Below, piece by piece: positions 15,321-28,296 of a DNA stretch of 64,000 nt (the stretch's first letter is position 1; every line of letters begins with the position of its first letter). The translations under genes were made by a program, and so were the position numbers. Origin of the DNA: Ampullaceana balthica (Eukaryota; Mollusca; Gastropoda; Lymnaeidae); NCBI GenBank assembly GCA_944989445.1, contig CALYLW010000169.1, positions 518,811-582,810 of the forward strand, given 5' to 3'. A model generated the notes under the pieces. That model saw only the letters and a program-made list of their open reading frames with translations, made no database searches and was not told the origin of the DNA.

Positions 15321-16269
15321 GTTCACCGACAAAACGGCCCCGACAAGGGCTCTGACATAACGGCCCCGGGCTAATAGATAGATTAATAGTAAAAAAATAC
15401 AATCAAATATATTCGTATTTTTAAATCCCTTATATTAACTTCGCGGCCGTCTCTGTCTGTCTGTCGTCATCTCATCATCTCATGGGCGGGCGGGCGGGCG
15501 GGCGGAAAAACAAAAGTCGAAAATGACCCACTTCCCGTGATTCGATCGAGCTGAAATTTGGCACACTGACCCGTCTGACCTAACAATGCATCGTATCAAA
15601 ATTTCAGATCGATCGAACTAATGCATTTTTAGTTTATCCTTATATGAGGTATGTAATTCAAATTCACGGTTTGTTGTTGTTTTTTCCCACGTGAAAGTTT
15701 GAGTTGACGCATTGAGGCGACCCGTCGAAGCGACGGGGTGCTTTTGTTTACATTTTACGTGTCACGCTGAGCTCGGTCAAGCGAATCGGTGACCAGACTT
15801 TTCCCCTCTCCCCCTCCCACCCACCCCTCCCCCCTAGGGTTATGAAGCAAACTTGAGTTAAGACAGATTCAGTCTGTAAATGTTTGAACATAATCAATAC
15901 TGTTAGTTATGTCTCATATATAAGGGATTTATAGTCAAAAACTTTGTTTTTACGGGTTTGTTTTTTAATTACCGATTTAGTGTCAGATTTACCTCACAAG
16001 AAAAAATAATAATGACATCACAAGAATGAGTTTAATAGCCTTTACTTGATATGGTACCATGTCACGGTTGTTTGTTGACAATAAATGATATAATAACATC
16101 ACAAGAAATAATTTTACAATTTTACCACTTTATTTAAGGGTGAAAAGGTTGAAAAAGCTTAAGATGCAAAAAAAATATATATTTATTTTTTATTTTATTT
16201 TAATGCAAAAAATTTGTCTGGGGCCGTTTTGACCGGGCGGTTATGTCGGGGCCGTTTTGACGGGTCACC
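15321..16269. mobile_element. DNA transposon with GGTTCACC...ACGGCCCC termini, copy 1
   Basis: Left end GGTTCACCGACAAAACGG; inverted right end GGTGACCCGTCAAAACGG. Repeated ACGGCCCC words lie near both ends, and ATAC is present on both flanks (possible 4-bp TSD). Subterminal sequence matches the copy at 40859-41289. It carries a nested element at 15419-15936. Confidence 0.75.
15419..15936. mobile_element. R-1 type dispersed element nested in the GGCCCC transposon
   Basis: The ends TAAATCCCTTATATTAACT and inverted CTATAAATCCCTTATATA are near-identical inverted repeats. The interior has GATCGAGCTGAAATTT and a (GGGC)n run at 15484-15506. Relatives occur at 30473-30965, 37003-37545 and near 63715. 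Confidence 0.6.
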
Positions 16270-16274
16270 ATACA

Positions 16275-16555
16275 CACACAAACAACCACCATACACAGAA
16301 ACACACGTCCACACAGAAAACACCATATACTGTATACACACGCGCGCACAGAAAAAAACATACATACACACACGGCTCACACGGACAACCACCATACACA
16401 GACACACACACGTCCACACAGATAACCACCATAAACAGACACACACACGGACACTTAAGAGCCAACCAGTTGAGACACTTGACACAACTGAGTGAAATAA
16501 TGGCATCAAAGTGACTTCCATTCGCTTTCCAACTTACAGACACTGTCAACCCTTA
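16275..16555 (+). repeat. CA-rich repeat related to the 14.8-15.3 kb array
   Basis: Degenerate CACACGTCCACACAG and AACCACCATACACAGA units. The trailing phrase GTGAAATAATGGCA...CTTCCATTCGC also occurs in the same orientation at 14767, so the flanks of the transposon are duplicated. Confidence 0.7.
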
Positions 16556-17487
16556 CCCCCATACTCACGTGCAGACACGCCTTGAATCAATCGGATCCAC
16601 ACTTTTACATCACAGTCGTTGAAATTTGTATTAGCATTATTCATAGATGCTACCTGGTAACTACAATTTAGAATGCGCCAGGACATAGGAGCAGGTGCAG
16701 TTATCGAACTCGTCTTTAATCAGGATAACATTTCGTTAAAAGAAGTATTCATTCCGCCATAGTTGATCTTATGTGTTTTACAGAGTATAGTAATAATGTT
16801 TTACGTTCAGAACTTGCGTATCCTTGCTAATCAAATCGGCATACATTTCTCACACAACCTGATCAATTGAGCAGTAAAAGCAGCACGTTATATCGACATA
16901 CACTTAACATCAATAGATTAGTAAAAGCAGAAACGTAGTACGTTAAATTGACATACACTTATCGTTAATAGAGTATTGAACGCATTAAAGTGCTGTATAG
17001 TATATATTTTATCGGCAAGTATACTACTTATAATCGACAGAGCCGAAAGATCTATCCCCCACTAAAGATATAACAACTTTCATAACACCCCCCCCCCAAA
17101 AAAAAACACACACACAATTTATGGGACATATCTATCCAGTAGAGTTGTTCTAGTGGCTTGATCTGGGATTTCCAGGGAACAACAGCTTAAAAGATTAGCA
17201 TCTCAAACTCTGCCGCCGGGCCTCGGTCTTGTGTTCCCCACAGGTGTGTACCGCTGTCGGTATTGTTTACCCATGGGCATTGTTCGACCACTGGCTTCCA
17301 TTTTAACTGTGACGGGACGTTAATGGCATGTACGGCTTGGAGAAACAACCAGGTCAAGCTCGGTACAGTCCAGTTCTCCCACATGCATGTCGTCGGACCA
17401 CCGATTATTAGAGGGGTAGCTGAGAGTTAGTTATCGAAAACTTCAGTTGATTTAATTAAATATTCATACTGAAGACCAGGACGAAAC
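16556..17487. other. Non-coding stretch
   Basis: No recognisable gene. Short repeated words such as GTAAAAGCAG and GACATACACTTA occur near 16870-16970. Confidence 0.3.
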
Positions 17488-17661
17488 AAGAAGCCAGTAG
17501 CGCATACTCTAGAAACAAGAAGCCAGTAGCGCATACTCTAGAAACAAGAAGCCAGTAGCGTATACTCTAGAAACAAGAAGCCAGTAGTGCATACTCTAGA
17601 AACAAGAAGCCAGTAGCGTATACTCTAGAAACAAGAAGCCAGTAGCGTATACTCTAGAAAC
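17488..17661 (+). repeat. 29-bp minisatellite, 6 copies
   Basis: The unit carries AAACAAGAAGCCAGTAGCG followed by (C/T)ATACTCTAG, with only single-base variants. Confidence 0.95.
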
Positions 17662-17903
17662 AAGTTCCACATGTTTAGATTAATGGCATGTCAGCTTGTT
17701 TACTGACCAAACTGACATGCCAGTCGGAGTTACCACATTTCAGATGAAGAGTTCTGGTCAGCTAAACGTGAACTAGATTAAGCCGCGCTGAAGGGATGTG
17801 TATAGCAAAATTACTGGTTGTATCCTATAGTTAGTAGGAGTCAGTCCCGTTGAAACAAGAACGCATCATCATTTGATAGTAAGACACCTAGGAGGGTCCA
17901 TCA

Positions 17904-18156
17904 GGGGCCGTCCATAAAGTACGTCACGTTATTTTTTTACCCTTTTCAACTCCCCCTCCCCCTGTCCCAAATCTTGGACCCCCCCCCCTAAAGTACGTCA
18001 CACTTTTAAACAAAAATTATATTTTATTAACAAAATAATTAAAATTTAATATAAAACACCGTGACGTCACACTTGGTCGGACCCCCCTCCCCATTGTCAC
18101 ACTTTCTTACACCCCCTCCCCCCCTCTTGAGCGTGACGTACTTTATGGACGGCCCC
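17904..18156. mobile_element. MITE with GGGGCCGTCCATAAAGTACG termini, 3-bp TSD
   Basis: 253 bp. The terminal inverted repeats (25 bp or more) begin GGGGCCGTCCATAAAGTACG at each end. It is flanked by TCA on both sides. C-rich and G-rich blocks flank an AT-rich centre. The 3-bp duplication suggests a PIF/Harbinger-like mechanism, but no transposase is present to confirm it. Confidence 0.88.
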
Positions 18157-18337
18157 TCAGTAGCTATCCAAAATAATAAGTAAACACTGACTTTATATTA
18201 GCCACGCAGTAGTCAGCTTCAAGTGTACCAGTGTTGAACCCTTTTAAATTCCACCAGACCACGAGCTTCACCAGTCTGGTCGTCTCTAAGAGTTGCCCAT
18301 TTTTTCTTTTGTTCACCATTGCGCTAATTCTATTCAT

Positions 18338-19462
18338 ACTAGCTGACCCGCGGCGTAGCATACGCCGCTAATGATTTAGTGACGGGTGAAGACTTCCTGA
18401 AAGACACAGTTGTCAAAATGGGGTGGGTTAGGGCAAACGGCTGTAAGTGAATGATAAATAAAGTTTAAAAAATGATTTTTTTAAAAACCACGTTTTTACA
18501 AGTGGACTAAAAAGAAGAAAATAATTTAAAACTTAAACGGGCGCTTATGAGGTTTAACATATGCGGTTCGCTCATTCTCTCACTTATAGATCTCTCTTTT
18601 GCCTTCTAAATTAGAAATCTTTAATTTTTATACCAAACACCCACCCCACGTTTTAGTCATATTAAATCGAAGTACTTGAACTTACAAGTTTTAAATTATT
18701 TTCTTCTTTTTAGTCCACTTGTAAAAACGTGATTTATAAAAATCATTTTTTTTACCTTTATTTATTTTATTCTTTTTAGTCCATTAATAAAAACGTGGTT
18801 TTTAACAATATTTTTTTTACCTCTTTTTATTTTATCAAACACCTAATCAGCGCCCGCCCAACGTTTAATAACAAAGCGATGAGGTCACGGGGTGAACTCG
18901 TCACGTGAAATTGAACTACGGCTGGCGTGTAAATAGATGCTTATATAAAGATAAACTAAGAAATGCATTAATTTAATTACGGTATATTGGATCGATCTGA
19001 AATTTTGATACAATTTATTGTCATCCAATATCTATCTGTGGTAAAATTTTGAGATCTCTAGGACCATTAGAAGTGGTTTAATTTTACGTTGGCAGATTTG
19101 AAAAATTGTGGACAGACAAACAATGCCACAGGAACGAAAGCGAGTTAATAAAAACGTGGTAAATAAGTAAAAAAAAGAAGGAACTCTGGAGAGACCCGCG
19201 GCGTAGCATACGCCTCAGACTTGCTCACCATAGACAGTGCAAAGAACGGTTGTGGGGGAGGGGTGAGAGTACAGACACAAAAAGCAGCACTAAGTAAATA
19301 AAAAAAGCGAGTAAGCGTAAAGACATGCACACTGAGGTTGTTCTCGCGTTCTATTGATTTCTTCATGCTGTAGTTTGTGTCCGTTCTTTCTCCACTTTCT
19401 TTGCACTCTCCATGAGCAAGTCTGCGGCGTATGCTACGCCGCAACGTCGCGGGGCGTCTAGT
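18338..19462. mobile_element. Transposon-like element with ACTAG...GGCGTAGCATACGCCGC termini
   Basis: The left end ACTAGCTGACCCGCGGCG and inverted right end ACTAGACGCCCCGCGACG both lead into GCGGCGTAGCATACGCCGC. TTCAT flanks both sides (possible 5-bp TSD). Inside are an inverted pair of AAGTGGACTAAAAAGAAG (18497 and 18725) and an inverted GCATACGCC...GACTTGCTCA pair (19200-19250 and 19395-19440). The superfamily is unknown. Confidence 0.6.
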
Positions 19463-19865
19463 TTCATAATAATTATAAATCCTCAAATCCTATTTTTACA
19501 TCGTTCCCTTTTCAAAAATTAAAATATAAGCTAAAACAATGACGTCATATAATCATATATTTTTATACAAAATCGATCGCAGCGCCACCTAACAGCACTT
19601 ACATCCATACAGACAACGGGAATCAATATACATAATTAACATAAGTAACTTATCCGTGTTTGATAAATACGAAATATTAAACTTGCTGAAATGTACCCAA
19701 AGTATTTCATAATAATTATAAATCCTCAAATCCTATTTTTACATCGTTCCCTTTTCAAAAATTAAAAGATAAACTAAAACAATGACGTCATATAATATTT
19801 TTATACAAAATCGATCGCAGCGCCACCTAACAGCATTATTCCATACATACATACAGACAGACAAC
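19463..19865 (+). repeat. Direct duplication of a ~240-bp segment
   Basis: TTTCATAATAATTATAAATC starts at 19462-19463 and again at 19706. Both copies run through ACAATGACGTCATATAAT and AAAATCGATCGCAGCGCCAC to ACAGACAACGGGAAT. The copies are almost identical. Confidence 0.85.
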
Positions 19866-22800
19866 GGGAATTATGTATATTGATATTGGGCTTGCCTTAT
19901 AAACCCCCATGTTAATAAATCCTTCAGGGTTGTTGCGTAAATAGTTTAAATTCATGCAAAACAGCAGGAAAATCGGGAACGAAAATCGGGAATTTGCTTG
20001 ACGCCGATTGGCATGGTAACCATTAAATAAATCTGGATTGTTGGCATGATCAACGCGGCCCACTGACCTTTAGAGAACAGGTCGTTTAGTAATCAAACAA
20101 AGAGAGAAAGACAGCCGAGATCATGTCTCGGGTACATTCTATATGGATATAGATAAGTTAACTATACGCAACCTAAAACCCAATTGGTTGGTACTAGCCC
20201 CTGAGCCAGTTACCTGAGTGGTCCGACAGCTACTTTTCATTCTAATTTTACCCAAGTAATGATCAACACCAGGAATAAATGGCGACCAGGGGCGAGGGTC
20301 AAAGGGACTGACAGTGACAGGGGAGCGAAGGGTTTTACTTTATAATTTTAACAGGAATCAACATAGGTTCGTAGAAGTAAGAAATAAAAACATTTAAATG
20401 AGGGGTGTGTGCTGAAAGGCGAAGAAGAAGTTGATATTAATTTAACAATCTCAATAAAAAGTAAATGAGATCTTAGACAAATGATGTATAAAAAAGTTCG
20501 TCTTGATTCAAGTGCAGCTCTTCTCAGTTTTACTGCAGGAGCTTTAAACCGATGTGGAGGTCGCGAAGTCGATGGGAAGATTGTGTAGTAGATATGGAGT
20601 TTGTGTAATCGATATGGATGTCGCGTAGACGATGGGGACATCCAGAAGTCAGCCATTCAGCACAAGCAAAAGAAATGGCACTAGTAAGAGCATGATGAAT
20701 GAAACGACAAAAAGTAACCACCGATAAAAGACATTTCCGTCGGCCCCTGAAACCCTCTCAGCGTCTAACAGACCTATGACTTATTCCGTTTTGCACCCCA
20801 CCCCCAAACCCCACTATTAGACGCACGACTTTCTTTCCGTTTACAAGCCCCATCCCACATTCAATTAATTTAGCAAAATGATCAGAGGATACTACACGTG
20901 CCTCGTTTTTCTCCTTATCTAGCGCTTCCTACAAGTAGCGGGCAGGGACCACCTGTAACTGATTCATGCCACATCTGCATCATCAGAACATATAACCGGC
21001 GGTGCCATGGTGTGTACAAGTTAAAGCACAGGTAAGACCACCTAACAATCAAGAAGTTAACCAAACAGTGTATTTAAAAAATAATAAAGTAGTGGGGAAA
21101 AACTGTGGATGTGGATTGTGAAATACAAGCAGAGTAATTCCCTCGAAAGGATTAAATATATACATAAATTAACACCTCGTCAGAAACGAACACACTAATA
21201 ATGAAAAGTTCATTGCAACAGTGTGTGAGGAAAATATTTGATTATTATCGGATGGGAGTATGTCAAACTATGCACACCATTTCGTAGCAGAAGATAACAA
21301 AACCATGTAAATATAAATTTAAAATTCAAGAAGTCACTCATGTTGTAAGACTTCGTAGGACTGAGTTGGAAATACAAATTATGCAGTTATTCTTAGGGAC
21401 ATACGTAGGTTTTCCGGAGGTTACGATAAAAGAAATATTACTTGAGCTCCGCGATAAGGTCAGAATTCATTTGAATATTGCCGATTATTCACAAGGATCA
21501 TTATTATAAGAAAGAATTTATAACATGCCCAGATAAATAAATGACTCAAAGTTACATTTTTTTGTTAAAATTACACTTTCGCCACCCACAAGCTTCACAA
21601 AGAAAAATTACCCAATCAGATCAATATTCAATACCAACTGACATTGACCCCATAGAAATATGACAAACACCATTTTGAAAGGATATTTTTTAACAATATA
21701 ATCTATAAACATGTATTTTTAACACCACTAACAAAAAATGCCGACACACACCCCCCCCCCACACCAATCCCTTTTCAGCTGGATGTGGTGCAGGTGATTA
21801 TGCCGGAAAGTACGTCTTCCGTCCAGATACGGAGGTGACTACCAAAGAAAATTTACAAATACCTGAGCGGTATTAAACTGAGAGTTCAACCGGACAGGTG
21901 TCCTTGTGGTAACAGGAGATATTTTGTTTGAAATTGTAAGAAGGTGTATTAACTGACAAAACTCTCCAGGGCGACATAGCTTGTTCAGGTGCACGGAAAC
22001 ACTGGCATGAAAACAAGAACTTACAGTGGGCTGTTATCAATAAAGGATGGGAAAATATAGTTGATTAGAATACGTATCTAGTTGTATAGGCTAGGTCAAA
22101 TAATAATTACCCTTAAGAGCATAAATAATCCACTGGTCAATCTGCCACACCCTGAGAGTGAAAATTATAGATACATAGCTGATGGTATAATCAATAAGAT
22201 GAACATAAGGAGAACTTTACAACAACAAAGATCACTCAACTCTTTGCCGTTTGATAAGCAATGATCTCATGATATAAAACCAGCTACAAGAGAAATAAGT
22301 TAAAACATGTCATTTATCACACCAACAATACTCATTATTCCAAGTATAAGCACAAAATAAAAAGGAGTTCTCTTGCTTAAAGGGGTTTAACCATTTCCTT
22401 GAGCCATCACATCCCTGGTTTGTGCAATGAATGCCAACTGTCCACCACCCAAATCTTACAATCTAGCACAAACAACCCCTCAAAGGAATGTCTCCAACAG
22501 AAGATGAAACTGTAGGCAAGATAAAACATGTTGTTCTCAATGTCAATACTACAAACAATGGATTATATACTTTTCACTGCTTTAAATTGGAGACAGGGAC
22601 AAATTGATGTAAGGAGCTTATTTCTAAAGGAAGATCAAAGCTCCAGTTTTACAAGGTTAAAATGAACCCACTCTTAGGCACCAACCCAGGAAATGAGATA
22701 AGATGCTCACCCAATAAAACATTTAAAATTACTTCACAGGATGGTAAAAAATAAATATTTGCAGGTGTTGTATCATACCAAACCAAGGGTGATCCCCCTT

Positions 22801-24041
22801 TTGGAGAGCAGAGAGCTACTGGAAAATAATCCAAGTTAAACATAAAATTAGTTTGAATGCTTGATAGTGTTTCATTGAGAGTATATTACATGTATATTCA
22901 ATCATGTCTGCAGGTAAAAAAAAACATAAAATGAAATCCCAGGAGAAAACAAGGCTCCTTCCAGGTAAAATGTTTCCAGCGCTAGAAAATGTTCATGTTC
23001 ATAGTAAAAGCATGTTGACAGAAATGTTACGGGGCAGTGGTTCTGAAACCTATTGAATGTTTCACAACTTAAAAAAGCAGGTTATGCGCATTCAACATTA
23101 ATGACTCATCTCTTAACATAATACAATCTTTATAATGCGTTTGTTATCTAACTCCAAACCAAACACATTATGGTCTAACAACATTGGTGTACACCATTCA
23201 ACACACTTTCTTAACCGTGTCTGGGATCTATAAATGACAATTTTTATAATCATGATACATGTATCAAACAAATAAAAGTTAAAAGCTATAGTACCTTAAA
23301 AGTGTGTTTTTTTAAAGTTTACCAGTATCCAAAGTACATGTAACTTTAAATCTCACATTTTTCATGCTTTATAGCTTTGATTTGAGATGCAAAGAGACAT
23401 TTCTTTAGATTTTAATTTGAAGATATTAATCTATCTGAACTCTAATAGTAAGGGTAACTAATTTTAGTTAGAGAATATTAGAGATGTAAAGTTAATTTTT
23501 CTAAACTAATTACATGTACCAAATAAACCAACTACTCCAAACAAGTTTTTCTTACAAGACTTTGCTCTAGTACATGATAATAGATCAATAATGAACATAT
23601 GCTTAAGAGCTGCACTCAACCAGTTAAAATAGCTTTAAAATAATATTTACCATATTTTTAATTTTGTCTTTCCCCTTTTATAGAAAAATCATGGTTTTAT
23701 TTATTAATTTTAATATAAATTTACACCTATGACATGAGACACTGAGCATATTTTAACTTGCCTCTCTATTAACAAAGAAGTAGAATCTATGTCAAGAAAT
23801 GACCACAAAATGACAGTTTAGAAACATTAAGATGCATAATTTATAAATATAGATATCATAATTATCAAATAATTTATGAATTACTACTAACTTTAAATAA
23901 TTTTATATTATAAATGTGTTAAAATATTATTATATATTTTATATAGCATTCCATCATAAAAATATACTATACTATAAATTAAAGTTCTATAAGACTGATA
24001 TTGTAGACTGGTAGACCTTGCATAAGGTAAGCTTTTTAATT
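19866..24041. other. Long non-coding stretch
   Basis: No exon with recognisable homology was found on either strand. Minor items are four loose ~36-bp repeats at 20552-20645 (GTAGTCGATATGGA-like) and an isolated hAT-like terminus CAGTGGTTCTGAAACC at 23036. Confidence 0.35.
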
Positions 24042-24624
24042 TAATTACCGTATATACTCGTTCTATAGCCTGTTCGTTCATAAGCCGACCCACGTTTGGA
24101 AGAGAAAAGTATTAAAAGTGTATAACCCGCTCGCAAGCCGACCCCCCTAAAATAATAGGACACAAATGGTGTACACATTTTTTTAAAACTACAAGCTAAA
24201 TCAGTCATTATGATTGTTTACTTTGTAATGCCTATCTTTGTCTTTGTGCTCTTTGTTAGGCAAGAGTTACCGGTAGTTAAGAAAAAAAATTCTTTGGTAA
24301 ACAGTGACGAAAGCGTGTACATTAAAATTTGTTGTTTAAAACAAAATTTGTAAAACAATTTATTAAAACGTTCACAGAAAGAAAAAAAATTAAGTGATTA
24401 AATAAGTTAAGTGCAGATGTTGAATAATATATTTTAGCTTCTGGTAGAGCAGTCAAATCTTGTAGAATGTAGAAAAGAACATTGATGGTCTACAATAACA
24501 ACACCGATATTCAATACCAATGCAGAAATCACCTAAGACCCGCTCATAAGCTGACCCCCAAACTTTTCCCCCTAGATTTTTGTCCAAAAAAGGTCGGCTT
24601 GCGAACGAATATATACAGTAATTA
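24042..24624. mobile_element. DNA transposon with TAATTACYGTATATAYTCGTTC termini
   Basis: 583 bp. Left end TAATTACCGTATATACTCG; inverted right end TAATTACTGTATATATTCG. Both run into (A)AGCCGACC motifs that recur at 24080, 24135, 24550 and 24595. There is no coding capacity. Confidence 0.75.
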
Positions 24625-26066
24625 TTTTCACTTAAAATTAAAGAAACCTATGCTACCATGACTCACACTCTCCATGACTTGGCTTATATTTAAAACTTAA
24701 ACTATAGACTATACAGACTATACTATAATATTAAAGTCCTTGTTAGGCTTGTAACTAGAAAAAGTTTTCTTTAACTTTAGGCCCAAATAATATGTAGCAG
24801 CCTATCCAATTCAATAAATTTTATATCAAAAATCAATTTTCAGAAGTCAATAAAAATTAAAATATAAATAAATAACTGAATTAACTCGGACCAGAGTTCA
24901 AACGGCTGAGCTAATGCTGAGTAGTCATATCATAGGTAGCTTTACAATTTACACTGTAGACTGCCAGGCTTATAACTTATAATTAAAATAATACTTTAAT
25001 AAAAAAAATAATATATTGTCTGTCATTGACTCTTCTTAGTATTATGGCAAAGGGCTGGGCTAGACTCTTGTTTTAGTAGTATTATAAATTATAAGGCTTA
25101 TAGCTTATAATTATAAGAAGACATAAGTAACTTATCATGATAATGATAAGGCATCAGGCGATAATGATAAGGCAGGCCTTTACTAAAATTATAAATTATA
25201 AGTAGGTAGGGCATTTTAAGGGAAATAATTTGAAATATTATTCAATAATTAAAATTAAACTAATTTAGTATACTTTTTTTTTAAATTAATCTTTTACTTT
25301 TATTATTATACTTACTCGATTACTTTTTAATTTTATTCTTTGACTCTTTAGTCTTAGTCTAGACTTGACACTACTACTTTGAATCACTTTCTCATTGATT
25401 ATCAATATTATCATTGAAATTGAACATTCAACCTTAACCTGTCACACTGTTTTTGTTTTGCCAGACCACCCCACCACACACATTTTCCACCGCTTCATAG
25501 ATCTGATATTTTATACCACCTCCAGTTAATTTAATAACTTGCTCACTCTATCTCTATTGCTATACTATGATTCTGTATATTTAACATTCAATTTCATATA
25601 ACTTATAACTATAATTTAATTTATAACTAAGTCAAAGTCTAAGTCTAAGTCTAAGCCACCGAGAAAACAACGACGTAAAGATGAGCGATACCGACAGCAT
25701 CTTCAATTAAACTTCCGAACAAAATTGTTTTAGCAAGCCCAAAAAGTGTTATCGTATGAGACTCACCGAATAGATGCACAGAATCTTGAAGGGAAAAAAA
25801 AGGGAAGGATGAACGAAAGAAAAATAGTGACCCAGAAGCAGAACAAAGGCAGCCAGCTTCTCTCCTTCTATTTCGTTTCATTCGTTTATACACAGCCACA
25901 TTTTTGCAGACGATAGAGCCGGCCAATGAAAAACTAGAATGTCTCTCTTCAAAGGGAAAGAATAGTATTTATTATTATGTAAAATTCATTTGAATTATGA
26001 AATTTAGGGACAGTGCTTTGCAAGTTTTTTGCCTGCGGGACATTCAAAAACCATTATCATAAAGAC
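24625..26066. other. AT-rich non-coding stretch
   Basis: Mostly low-complexity TATAAT/TTATAA words (24960-25250), which look like short inverted duplications of CTTATAATTATAAG. A 91-codon minus frame at 25926-25651 has no recognisable domain and I do not call it a gene. Confidence 0.3.
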
Positions 26067-26267
26067 CAGGGGTCTCCAAACTACGGTCCGCGGACCAGAT
26101 GCGGCCCGCGATGTCCTCTCATCCGGCTCTTGGAGTTGGAGACCTTTTAATCTCCAAAAAGAAACTAATTTTACCTGTAGTTTACCACAAAACTGTGTTT
26201 GGTCGGCCCCCAAACAGCTGTTTGACAGTTAATGCGGCCCTCTGGCAGAAAAGTTTGGAGACCCCTG
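26067..26267. mobile_element. hAT-Charlie-type MITE, TIR CAGGGGTCTCCAAACT
   Basis: 201 bp. Both ends begin CAGGGGTCTCCAAACT (right end inverted), then GCGGCCC-rich blocks. The flanks ATAAAGAC and ATATAGAC match at 7 of 8 bases. The termini resemble the outer element at 56077-62525. Confidence 0.88.
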
Positions 26268-26500
26268 ATATAGACTATAGACCATGTTACGTTTATTGGA
26301 AATGCTCAAAAAATAATGCTTGCTATACTTAAAATCTTTCAATGAACGATCACAAAGTTTCGTCTAGAACTATAATAACACATAATTTAAATTAATGTAT
26401 TTTTAAAAAAATAAATTAAAAAAACGTTCAAACTCATGCATACATTCGGCGGTATAGTCAGTATAGTCAGTTAACAGTCAGTATTCTTTTGAAAAGGTCC

Positions 26501-26656
26501 TAAAGGGGCAGATTAAGATTGCACGGGGCCCCTGGCTGCAATCCCACCTGGGGCTCGGTCCAGCCACCTTTATTCTACAATATAATAAGTTTGGGGCCCA
26601 TAAATCATTGGGGGGCCCTGGCTTTAGCACAATCAGCACCCCCTTAATCCGCCATA
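26501..26656. mobile_element. Short MITE-like element, TIR (G)GCRGATTAAG
   Basis: Left CTAAAGGGGCAGATTAAG; inverted right CTATGGCGGATTAAGGGG. GGGGCCC blocks lie internally. AGGTC occurs on both flanks but not cleanly at the ends. Confidence 0.5.
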
Positions 26657-27419
26657 GAGGTCATATGTAACGCTTTAGTGATGAATGATTTACTTTTTTA
26701 ATAATGTGTTTACATTAAAGATTGTAACAAATGAGTAATTTAAAGTAATTAGCTCGAGGGGCCTTACAAGTGTCTACATGCTTACTTCAACGTCAACTCT
26801 TATTTTTAACAATAAGTGTTAACATAATTTTTTAATCAGTTACACATGAACTTTTCTCTCTTGCTCTTGCGTAGGTCATGTTTTTTTCCACTTTGCAATT
26901 TAAATCTAAAATTTCAATGTCAGATGTCGTCAAACTCACTCAGTAGCGTAACTTTTTCTTTTTTTTTAATTGTAAGTCTCATAAAAGATGTATGAAGAAC
27001 ATTTCACTCAGTAGAATTTATCGAAAGATTCATTATTTTTTACCTTTCTTCCCTTTCTTTTAAATGCTATTATATATTGACAACGATCACACAGATTGTC
27101 GATATAGCCACCATAAACTTTAAAATATTAATTATAGTTATAGTTTTTAAATCAAAGTGGGGCGAGCAAAATTTCAGAACATCCAATCACAGCCAAACCA
27201 CATGATTTTATTTCCTGTATATTTTTTAATAAGGTTTGCGTTAAGCAGATAATTAATTTATCTCTTCTTCCGATAAATGATTTTGGATATTTTGGATTGT
27301 TATATCAGTACTAGGGAAAAAGAATGTGACCATTTAAATGTGGTTGGACGCTGAACTTTATCAAGACCAGTGAAGTAACTTGACCATATGCCACTGTGAG
27401 TAAAGGGAGAACATGACCA
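26657..27419. other. Non-coding stretch
   Basis: AT-rich; no gene or repeat recognised. Confidence 0.3.
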
Positions 27420-28296
27420 CAGGGTTGCCATATTGGCCTTTTTAAGGCCAAATTCTCAAAATTTGGCCTTTTTTAAGAGGGTTTGGCCTTAAAAAATTTT
27501 TTTGGCCTTTTTCTTAAAAAGAAATAAAAAATATATACAATATATATATAAAATAATCTTTATCACCAAAACAACAACACCTAATTTATTATTTCCTATT
27601 TTTGAATAGCTTACGTGTATTTTAGACATACAAAAGTTTTTCTTTTAAAAATTTAACGAAGAGGCAATTAAGACAAAGCCAGATATAGAATGCAGCTCAC
27701 ACTTTTAGACGCTATTGTTAGAGTCAGGGCTGAGCTTTTGTTTAAAAATAAATGCAGTAAGGACTTTGTCATGTCACCAAGAATGCTTGATGACTTGACA
27801 TCTGATAAAGTTTCTAATAATACTACAAATAGCAGTCTAGAGGAAAAGGATGACCTAAAGCTTTTCTTTCAAATTTGTATGTTAGTATCATAGTCTATTT
27901 ATTTTGTGAGTACAACCATACATACGAACATTGGAATTTACACATTTTTAAATTCTTTTTCTCCTGTTTCTACCTTCATTTTAAATAGTTAACTAATTTT
28001 CAGCCATTATGAGCCGTCCATAAATGACGTCACGCGATTTTGGCAGATTTTTCAATGCATTTTCACCCCCCCCAACCCCTCGTCACACGTAATCAAGAGC
28101 TAGACCCTTTCCAATATGATGTCACAGTTCTTAAAAGCCCCCTCCCCCTCGTCATACATCGCTACAAATCTGTAACCCCCTCACGCCTCCTAGGTGCGTG
28201 ACGTCATTTTTGTTGACATTTTTCATTTAAAATAAGTTTGGCCTTTTTTTGGCAGTCAGTTTGGCCTTTTACCCAAATTACAATCTGGCAACCCTG
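27420..28296 (+). mobile_element. Decayed hAT element, TIR CAGGGTTGCCA, TSD CATGACCA
   Basis: Left CAGGGTTGCCATATTGGCC; inverted right CAGGGTTGCCAGATTG, both followed by repeated TTTGGCCTTTT. CATGACCA occurs at 27412-27419 and at 28297-28304, with two extra bases (CA) before the left terminus. A 67-codon frame at 27690-27893 (LLDAIVRVRAELL) may be a fragment of a hAT-derived protein, with low confidence. A GGGGCCGTCC-family MITE (28011-28215) is nested inside. Confidence 0.78.
28011..28215. mobile_element. GGGGCCGTCC-family MITE nested in hAT element
   Basis: Left GAGCCGTCCATAAATGACG; inverted right end reads AAAATGACGTCACGCACC. C-rich blocks and CTCGTCACACG/CTCGTCATAC motifs match the ends of the composite element at 1-2833. 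The outermost bases are decayed. Confidence 0.65.

Noticed and set aside
14559..15332. Cys/Val-rich 195-257-codon minus frames
   Set aside because: The 34-bp minisatellite is read in three phases. The identical peptide cycle in each frame is explained by the repeat.
25651..25926. 91-codon minus frame starting MAGSIVCKNVAVYKRMK
   Set aside because: No recognisable domain, no neighbouring exon, and a length achievable by chance in 64 kb.
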